Part shown: positions 59,068-64,000 of the stretch, piece by piece
Layout of the letters: each line of letters opens with the position of its first letter
Position numbering within the stretch: the stretch's first letter is position 1
Assembly: GCF_023197165.1 (NCBI RefSeq)
Contig: NZ_JALPRD010000008.1
Location: forward strand, 62,001-126,000
Length of the DNA: 64,000 nucleotides
Direction: 5' to 3'
Origin: Sphingopyxis sp. MSC1_008
GTDB lineage: Bacteria > Pseudomonadota > Alphaproteobacteria > Sphingomonadales > Sphingomonadaceae
Notes under the pieces: model-generated
Database searches by the model: none
What the model was told of the DNA's origin: nothing
Seen by the model: only the letters and a program-made list of their open reading frames with translations
Translations under genes and position numbers: made by a program

Positions 59068-59775
59068 ATGAAAGTGCGCCACAAGGTTCTGGTCGTCGAC
59101 GACGAGCTCCATATCCGCCGTCTGATCCATGCCGCGCTGGCGCGCGCCGACTATGCGATCGTCGAAGCCGAGAACGCCCGCGAGGCACTCGACATGTTGC
59201 GCGACGAGCGCCCCGACATCGTGCTGCTCGATCTCGGCCTACCCGATCGCGACGGGCTGGAGCTTGTCCCCCTCGTCAAGCAGCAGTCGGACACGACCTT
59301 GATCGTCGTCTCGGCGCGCGACGCGACCGACCAGAAGGTCGCCGCGCTCGACCTGGGCGCCGACGATTATCTGACCAAACCCTTCGACACCGACGAATTG
59401 CTGGCGCGCGTGCGGGTGGCGCTGCGCAATCGCATGACCCGCGACGGTGGCATGCTGGCGGTGACCGCGGGCGATGTGACGATCGACCTGATCGCCCGCA
59501 CCGTCGTCAAGGCGGGCCGCGAGGTTCATCTGACACCCAAGGAATATGCGGTGCTGGCCCAGCTCGCGCGGCACCCGGGGCGCGTGATCACGCACAACCA
59601 GATCATGGCGGAGGTCTGGCCGCGCGAGGTCGAACATCATGTCGAATATCTGCGCGTTCTCGTCCGCACGCTGCGCCAGAAGCTCGAGAGCGATCCGCAA
59701 CAGCCGCAGATCATCAGCAACGAACTCGGCATCGGTTATCGCTTGCGGTCGGTGAGCGACGTGCTGGGCGATTGA
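59068..59775 (+). CDS. kdpE: response regulator KdpE
   Basis: 235-residue OmpR-family response regulator. Asp55 in DIVLLDLGLPDRDG is the phosphorylation site, with DD11/12 and Lys in LTKPFDTDE completing the receiver; a winged HTH follows (LTPKEYAVLAQLARHPGRV ... HHVEYLRVLVRTLRQK). It probably binds the 11-bp direct repeats found before the kdp operon and before the three genes to its right. Starts two bases after the kdpD stop. Confidence 0.97.
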   Translation: MKVRHKVLVVDDELHIRRLIHAALARADYAIVEAENAREALDMLRDERPDIVLLDLGLPDRDGLELVPLVKQQSDTTLIVVSARDATDQKVAALDLGADDYLTKPFDTDELLARVRVALRNRMTRDGGMLAVTAGDVTIDLIARTVVKAGREVHLTPKEYAVLAQLARHPGRVITHNQIMAEVWPREVEHHVEYLRVLVRTLRQKLESDPQQPQIISNELGIGYRLRSVSDVLGD

Positions 59776-59789
59776 ATCGCGCCGATACT

Positions 59790-59852
59790 ATGCCGATCAT
59801 ACGGGCCAGGGGCTGACCTGCTCTCGATTTCAAACGGCGTGGGCCCCTACAT
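59790..59852 (+). promoter_or_regulatory. kdp-type promoter (P2)
   Basis: Units ATGCCGATCAT and ACGGGCCAGGG (59790-59811), 9 bp, CTCTCGATTTC (59821-59831), -35-like TCGATT and -10-like CTACAT (59847-59852) with 17-bp spacer. Same geometry as P1. The -10 is followed within 10 bp by the ATG of the small membrane-protein gene, so its mRNA would be leaderless or nearly so. Confidence 0.7.
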
Positions 59853-59860
59853 GTGTCGTC

Positions 59861-60019
59861 ATGACGAGCGACGATTTCAAACAGCCATCCGGCGCTTCGC
59901 GGCAGTCGAAGCGCGACCGGATTATCGACTGGCTGGGCGCGCAAGGACCCTCGAAACTTGCAATCTATATGTGTGCAATCGTGGCTCTGGTTGCCTTCCT
60001 CGCCGACAAGATGGGCTGA
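59861..60019 (+). CDS. small membrane protein after kdpE
   Basis: 52 residues, MTSDDFKQPSGASRQSKRDR, then an amphipathic stretch and one hydrophobic helix LAIYMCAIVALVAFLADKMG. No family recognised. The first ATG comes just after promoter P2, with no room for a Shine-Dalgarno in the leader. The basic cytosolic N-terminus and C-terminal helix suggest a tail-anchored or regulatory membrane peptide, possibly of the K+ system because of its promoter. Confidence 0.6.
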   Translation: MTSDDFKQPSGASRQSKRDRIIDWLGAQGPSKLAIYMCAIVALVAFLADKMG

Positions 60020-60053
60020 GGTGCGGGCGCCGTCCTTGAGCTGACGAATTTAT

Positions 60054-60115
60054 ATGAAATCTCAACGCGACCCGCTGTTTCACGCTCTCGAATTCCTACG
60101 CGATGATGCGTAATT
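60054..60115 (+). promoter_or_regulatory. kdp-type promoter (P3)
   Basis: Units ATGAAATCTCA and ACGCGACCCGC (60054-60075), 9 bp, CTCTCGAATTC (60085-60095), -35-like TCGAAT, spacer of 16 bp and -10-like GTAATT (60110-60115). Precedes the 100-residue membrane-protein gene. Confidence 0.7.
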
Positions 60116-60139
60116 GGGCAGCCTCCCGCTGGAGGTTGC

Positions 60140-60442
60140 ATGATGAAGAAATGGCATGAAACGCGCGTCGCCAATATCGGTTTACGTGCTCTGGGCATCG
60201 TCCTCGTCGGTATCGGCTGGCTATTCGCGCTCCGGCTTCATCATATGGCGCCGATCACCGGACCGCGCGACCCGGGCGCGCTGATGATCATCCTGTCGGC
60301 GGCGACCTTTCTTGGCGCGAGCGCCGGAAGCGCCTTGCTTTTTGTCGGCCCGGGATTGTGGGAAACCGTCGAGGTTTCAGAGCGATGGAGGCGCCAGCCC
60401 ACACGGGCTCCCGATACGCCATTTTCGCTGACGAATGCGTGA
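60140..60442 (+). CDS. small two-helix membrane protein
   Basis: 100 residues with two predicted membrane helices (IGLRALGIVLVGIGWLFAL and ALMIILSAATFLGASAGSAL) and a polar Arg/Pro/Thr C-terminus. No family recognised. GGAGG is 4 bases before the ATG but pairs with CCTCC (60122-60126) in a 5-bp hairpin at the 5' end of the expected mRNA. Promoter P3 of the kdp type lies just upstream, so it may be induced when K+ is low. Confidence 0.75.
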   Translation: MMKKWHETRVANIGLRALGIVLVGIGWLFALRLHHMAPITGPRDPGALMIILSAATFLGASAGSALLFVGPGLWETVEVSERWRRQPTRAPDTPFSLTNA

Positions 60443-60453
60443 CCCGGCGCATA

Positions 60454-60516
60454 ACGAAAACACTACGCAAATGAGCATCCGCTACTCTCGATTTCCAATG
60501 CCGCGCTGATCTAGTT
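60454..60516 (+). promoter_or_regulatory. kdp-type promoter (P4)
   Basis: Units ACGAAAACACT and ACGCAAATGAG (60454-60475), 9 bp, CTCTCGATTTC (60485-60495), -35-like TCGATT, 17 bp and -10-like CTAGTT (60511-60516). Precedes the porin-like gene at 60570. Confidence 0.72.
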
Positions 60517-60569
60517 GGGCGTCCTCGCCAGCTTCTCCACTCCCGAAGAGGCCAGTTCAAGAGGACAAT

Positions 60570-61388
60570 ATGAAGACCATTATCTCCGCCGCTGCGCTTC
60601 TCGCAGGACTTCTCCCGGCCGCCGCTTTCGCACAGGAGGAGGGAGCAAAATCCGTCACGATCACAGGGACGGCAGCCATTGCATCCGATTATCGTTTCCG
60701 CGGCATCTCGCAGTCCGACGAGCAAATGGCCGTCCAAGGCGGCCTGACGCTGACTCATCAAAACGGCCTCTATGCCGGCGTCTGGGCGTCAAACCTCGCT
60801 GGCTGGGGCACCTTCGGCGGCGCCAATATGGAACTTGACCTGATCGGCGGTTATAAATTGCCGCTGGGCGACAAGGCTGCGCTCGATGTCGGGCTCGTCT
60901 GGTACATGTACCCGGGCGGCGCCGATGAATCGGATTTCGCCGAACCCTATGTGAAGCTGACGGGAACGGCCGGACCGGCGACGCTGACCGCCGGGGCTGC
61001 CTATGCACCCAAGCAACATGCGCTCGCCAATGTTTCGAACGCGCCGAACAGCCGCGGGCAGAGCGACGACAACCTCTATCTGTGGGGCGACGGTGCGGTC
61101 GCCATTCCCGGCACGCCGTTCATCGCCAAGGCGCATATCGGCCGGTCGGACGGCAATCCCGGCCTCGGCCCCAACGGCACCAGCGTCGCCCCGACAGGCT
61201 GCTATTGGGACTGGTCGCTCGGCATGGAGGCCAGCTGGCACAACCTGACGCTGGGCCTGTCTTATGTCGATACCAGCATCAGCAAGGCGGAGGCGGCGCG
61301 TCTGCAGCCCAATTTCAGCAGGGGCGGGGACGCGACCGGTTCGATTGCCGACGCCGCGGTGGTGGCCAGCCTGACCGCAGCCTTCTGA
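60570..61388 (+). CDS. TorF family putative porin
   Basis: 272 residues, signal peptide (IISAAALLAGLLPAAAFAQ), then a beta-barrel starting ITGTAAIASDYRFRGISQS, the hallmark of the TorF/TIGR02001 family, and ending in Phe, the usual last residue of outer-membrane barrels. AGAGGAC precedes the ATG. The single upstream promoter P4 shares the kdp design, so it is proposed to be an outer-membrane channel made under K+ limitation; the transported solute is unknown. Confidence 0.88.
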   Translation: MKTIISAAALLAGLLPAAAFAQEEGAKSVTITGTAAIASDYRFRGISQSDEQMAVQGGLTLTHQNGLYAGVWASNLAGWGTFGGANMELDLIGGYKLPLGDKAALDVGLVWYMYPGGADESDFAEPYVKLTGTAGPATLTAGAAYAPKQHALANVSNAPNSRGQSDDNLYLWGDGAVAIPGTPFIAKAHIGRSDGNPGLGPNGTSVAPTGCYWDWSLGMEASWHNLTLGLSYVDTSISKAEAARLQPNFSRGGDATGSIADAAVVASLTAAF

Positions 61389-61564
61389 AATGCGCACGGC
61401 TCGGGCGGCCGCGCTGCCCGGGCCGTTCGTCGCGGCTACCGGATCGCAGCCGCACGGATCATCCTGTATCCGGCACGTGCCCGCGCGGCCCGCTTGTATT
61501 CCCTGGCGTTCAAGACATGTTGCATTGCAACAATATAACCGAACCCCAGGGAGCTCCCCATCCC

Positions 61565-62953
61565 ATGACCAAGATCGACTTGGCGCTCCAAGGCGCGCCC
61601 GTCCGAACGCCGCTCGCGAAAGCGGCGCGGCGCGATGCCAAGATATGGCTCTGCCTCGGGCTGATAGCGCTGGACGCAGCGGCGCTCGCGGTGGGCTTCG
61701 CCGTGATGCTGATGATCGAGCAGCCGCGCATCATCTCCGACGGAATGTTGACCGCGATGCTGGGCGCCTTGTTCGTTCACTTCGCGATCGCTTTCCAGAA
61801 TCAAGCCTATAATCCGCGCTGCCTGACCCATCCGGTCAAAAGCGTTCGGCAGACATTGCTGTCGTTCGCGACGACCCTGTTCGTCTTTCTGCTCGTCGCC
61901 TTCTCGCTGCGGATCACCGGCAAGGTGCCGCGTCTGGCGATCGGCATGGGCATGGTGGCCGCCGGGACGCTGTTGGTGGCGCAGCGTTTGCTGATCTGCC
62001 GTATCGTGCGCCGGGCTTTCGGCGACATGACCGCCGAACTGGTCATTGTCGACGGCGCGAACCTGCCGGCATCCTACCTTGATCGCGAGATCATCGACGC
62101 GCGCGCGTCGGGGCTCCGCACCGATCTCGACGACCCGTACATGCTCGATCGCCTCGGCACCGTGCTGCAGGATTACGACCGGGTGACGATCGTTTGTACG
62201 CCCGAGCGCAAGGTCGAGTGGGCCCGCGCGCTCAAGGGCGTCAACATCGTCGGCGAGATCGTGATGCCCGAGATCGCCGAACTGGGGCCGCTGACCACGC
62301 GCCAGCGCGGCGGGGTGACGACTTTGGTCGTGTCATGGGGCCCGCTCAACCGCGCCAACCGGGTGAAGAAGCGCGCGCTCGACCTTGCGGTGACGATCCC
62401 GGCGCTAATCCTGTTGTCGCCGCTGCTGTTAATCGTGGCGCTGGCGATCAAGCTCGATTCGCCCGGACCGGTGTTTTTCCGTCAGGAGCGGATGGGGCGC
62501 GGCAACCGCATCTTCCGCATCCTGAAATTCCGCAGCATGCGCGTCGAAACAACCGACGCGAACGGCGCGCGCTCGGCAAGCCGTGACGACGACCGGATCA
62601 CGCGCGTCGGACGGTTCATCCGGGCGACGAGCATCGACGAGCTGCCGCAATTGATCAACGTGCTGTCGGGTGAGATGAGCCTCGTCGGGCCGCGCCCGCA
62701 TGCGCTCGGTTCCACTGCGGGTAACGAGCTGTTCTGGCGGGTCGACCGGCAATATTGGCACCGTCACGCGCTCAAGCCCGGGATTACGGGACTCGCCCAG
62801 ATCCGCGGGTTTCGCGGTGCGACCAACACCAAGCGCGATATTCTCGACCGGCTCGAATCCGACCTGGAATATCAGCATGGCTGGTCGTTGCTGCGCGATG
62901 TGTCGATTTTGGCGCGCACCGCGCAGGTGCTGGTCCACCGCAACGCTTATTGA
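61565..62953 (+). CDS. polyprenyl-phosphate sugar phosphotransferase
   Basis: 462 residues. Four N-terminal membrane helices (residues ~25-150), a Rossmann-like middle domain, then the bacterial sugar transferase domain from about residue 258: a membrane segment ([20 protein letters not shown]), [43 protein letters not shown] and GPRPHA. It transfers a sugar-1-phosphate to undecaprenyl phosphate, starting exopolysaccharide repeat synthesis (WbaP/GumD type). The sugar cannot be told. Convergent with the pyruvyl transferase gene. Confidence 0.95.
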   Translation: MTKIDLALQGAPVRTPLAKAARRDAKIWLCLGLIALDAAALAVGFAVMLMIEQPRIISDGMLTAMLGALFVHFAIAFQNQAYNPRCLTHPVKSVRQTLLSFATTLFVFLLVAFSLRITGKVPRLAIGMGMVAAGTLLVAQRLLICRIVRRAFGDMTAELVIVDGANLPASYLDREIIDARASGLRTDLDDPYMLDRLGTVLQDYDRVTIVCTPERKVEWARALKGVNIVGEIVMPEIAELGPLTTRQRGGVTTLVVSWGPLNRANRVKKRALDLAVTIPALILLSPLLLIVALAIKLDSPGPVFFRQERMGRGNRIFRILKFRSMRVETTDANGARSASRDDDRITRVGRFIRATSIDELPQLINVLSGEMSLVGPRPHALGSTAGNELFWRVDRQYWHRHALKPGITGLAQIRGFRGATNTKRDILDRLESDLEYQHGWSLLRDVSILARTAQVLVHRNAY

Positions 62954-62974
62954 GTAGCGCTTCTTGGCCGGGGC

Positions 62975-63973
62975 TCAGCCGTCCACGATCTGCGGGGCGC
63001 GGCAGGCCAGCGCGGTGTCAAAGGCTTCGGCGCGGTGCGTCGCGCGCATCAGTCCCGCATAATCGCCCGTCCATTGATCGGCGAAGCCCGCGACCTTGCC
63101 ATAGCTGTTGTCGAGCAGCACGTGCGGGATGTCGAGCAGCAGCGAGAGAATGTGCGCGTGGAGCCGGTCGGTGACGACGAGCTCGCCGGTCGACAGCATC
63201 GCGAGGCCGCGCTGGAACCGCCATTCGGCCAGACGCTGCTGCCGCGCCGCGCGCTGCACCATCGGATCGCGGGTGAGGAGGCGGCCGAGCCCCAGCGACA
63301 GGCGGAGGCGGCGTTTCTGGCCTGCATCTTCTTCGAGCCAATCGTCGGCGACGACGCCTGCAGGCAGCGCGGCATCGCCGGGCGCGCGTTCATGGTCGGT
63401 ACGCAGCAGCGCGAAAACCGGCGCGGTGGCGGGATCGCGCCGCTGACGGCCGAGCATCAGCGCGGCATCGGGGCAAAGCCGGATATCGCAATCGAAATGC
63501 TGCTCGGCAAATGCGAGTGAGCGCGCGTCGCGGACGAGCAGGGTGAATTGACCGTGCGCGCGTATCGCCTTGGCCATTTCGGCGGCGGCGGCGGGATCGG
63601 CATAATGGATCGACTGCGGCATCTGGACGATCGGATGGCCGCGATGCGTGCGGAGGAGGTGCAAGCGAAAGGCTTCATGCTTGGGCCAGAGCGTCCCCAT
63701 ATTGCCGCCGCCGTGGATCAGGATCGGCCCGTCGCCGATCGCCGCCCGGCACGCCGCATCGTCGAAATCGGCGATCGCCGAATAATAAGCGGGAAGCCGG
63801 CCCGACTTGCGCAGATAGGCCATCTCGCCGAGCCAGATCGCGGAGTCGCCAACATTCGAGTGGTCGGGGAAGTCGACCAGCGCGAGCGGGCCCGCGGGTA
63901 TCACGGCGTCGAGCGTACGCGTGAAACGTTGGGCGAGTTCGCCGACGAGCTGGTCGGCGGTCTTCTTGGTCAT
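62975..63973 (-). CDS. polysaccharide pyruvyl transferase family protein
   Basis: 332 residues with DFPDHSNVGDSAIWLGEM and ILIHGGGNMGTLWP at the N-terminal half and VTDRLHAHILSLLLDIPHVL in the second half, the family marks of PEP-dependent pyruvyl transferases (ExoV/GumL/WcaK). Adds pyruvate ketals to exopolysaccharide sugars in the cytosol. ATG 63973 starts it; the remaining 27 bp of the window contain no more than its upstream region. Confidence 0.92.
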   Translation of the reverse strand: MTKKTADQLVGELAQRFTRTLDAVIPAGPLALVDFPDHSNVGDSAIWLGEMAYLRKSGRLPAYYSAIADFDDAACRAAIGDGPILIHGGGNMGTLWPKHEAFRLHLLRTHRGHPIVQMPQSIHYADPAAAAEMAKAIRAHGQFTLLVRDARSLAFAEQHFDCDIRLCPDAALMLGRQRRDPATAPVFALLRTDHERAPGDAALPAGVVADDWLEEDAGQKRRLRLSLGLGRLLTRDPMVQRAARQQRLAEWRFQRGLAMLSTGELVVTDRLHAHILSLLLDIPHVLLDNSYGKVAGFADQWTGDYAGLMRATHRAEAFDTALACRAPQIVDG

Positions 63974-64000
63974 ATCGGGCTCTTTCTGAAGCGTTTGAAC

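Overview
The window is about 64 kb of GC-rich chromosome from an alphaproteobacterium, most likely a member of the Sphingomonadales close to Sphingopyxis. This is inferred from gene content and order, the frequent GTG/TTG starts, dense ATGA-type overlaps and the scattered palindromic intergenic repeats; no rRNA marker is present to prove it. Most of the window is ordinary housekeeping and catabolic sequence. Three stretches stand out: a mosaic of broken genes beside a tRNA, a cluster resembling an amyloid-export system, and a potassium region with a repeated promoter design.

Left part (1-32.8 kb): a partial SDR oxidoreductase, three small secreted proteins, secA, then the Anbu proteasome-like cluster (circularly permuted ATP-grasp, alpha-E, transglutaminase, Anbu peptidase). 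It is followed by a class C beta-lactamase-like hydrolase, acs divergent from an ALDH7-type dehydrogenase, a thiolase-like/crotonase pair, fructose-6-phosphate aldolase, radA-cvpA-IscU-like-KefB/C, aroK-aroB, a small membrane protein and a large secreted protein coupled to xerD-accA, an M48 protease, two orphan Flp pilins, mutT, a methyltransferase, comF, grxC and a DUF1178 gene.

Middle (32.8-42.3 kb): a tRNA-Arg(CCU) is followed by a serine recombinase that has lost its catalytic-serine end and is fused in frame to an autotransporter passenger fragment. That fragment abuts a LuxR regulator lacking its 5' part. An AT-richer stretch with an entericidin-like lipoprotein and an orphan GerE-type HTH protein follows. 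Next comes a Crp/Fnr regulator coupled to a coiled-coil/beta-barrel outer-membrane protein, convergent with an operon of three small secreted proteins sharing an N-x3-NT motif and a C39-like peptidase. The gene set resembles the Pseudomonas fap functional-amyloid operon (FapF, FapD, FapA/B/C/E).

Right part (42.3-64 kb): a MaoC/FAS1-like dehydratase with an acyl-CoA dehydrogenase; a complete histidine utilisation locus (hutI-H-G-U divergent from hutF-hutC, with a perfect palindromic operator between them); and a complete kdpFABC-DE potassium-uptake operon. After kdpE lie three genes for two small membrane proteins and a TorF-type porin. The kdp operon and each of these three genes are preceded by the same promoter architecture (11-bp direct repeats, a 9-bp gap, a CTCTCGA box and a -10-like element at fixed distance), which suggests a local KdpE regulon. 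The window ends with two exopolysaccharide genes, a polyprenyl-phosphate sugar transferase and a polysaccharide pyruvyl transferase.
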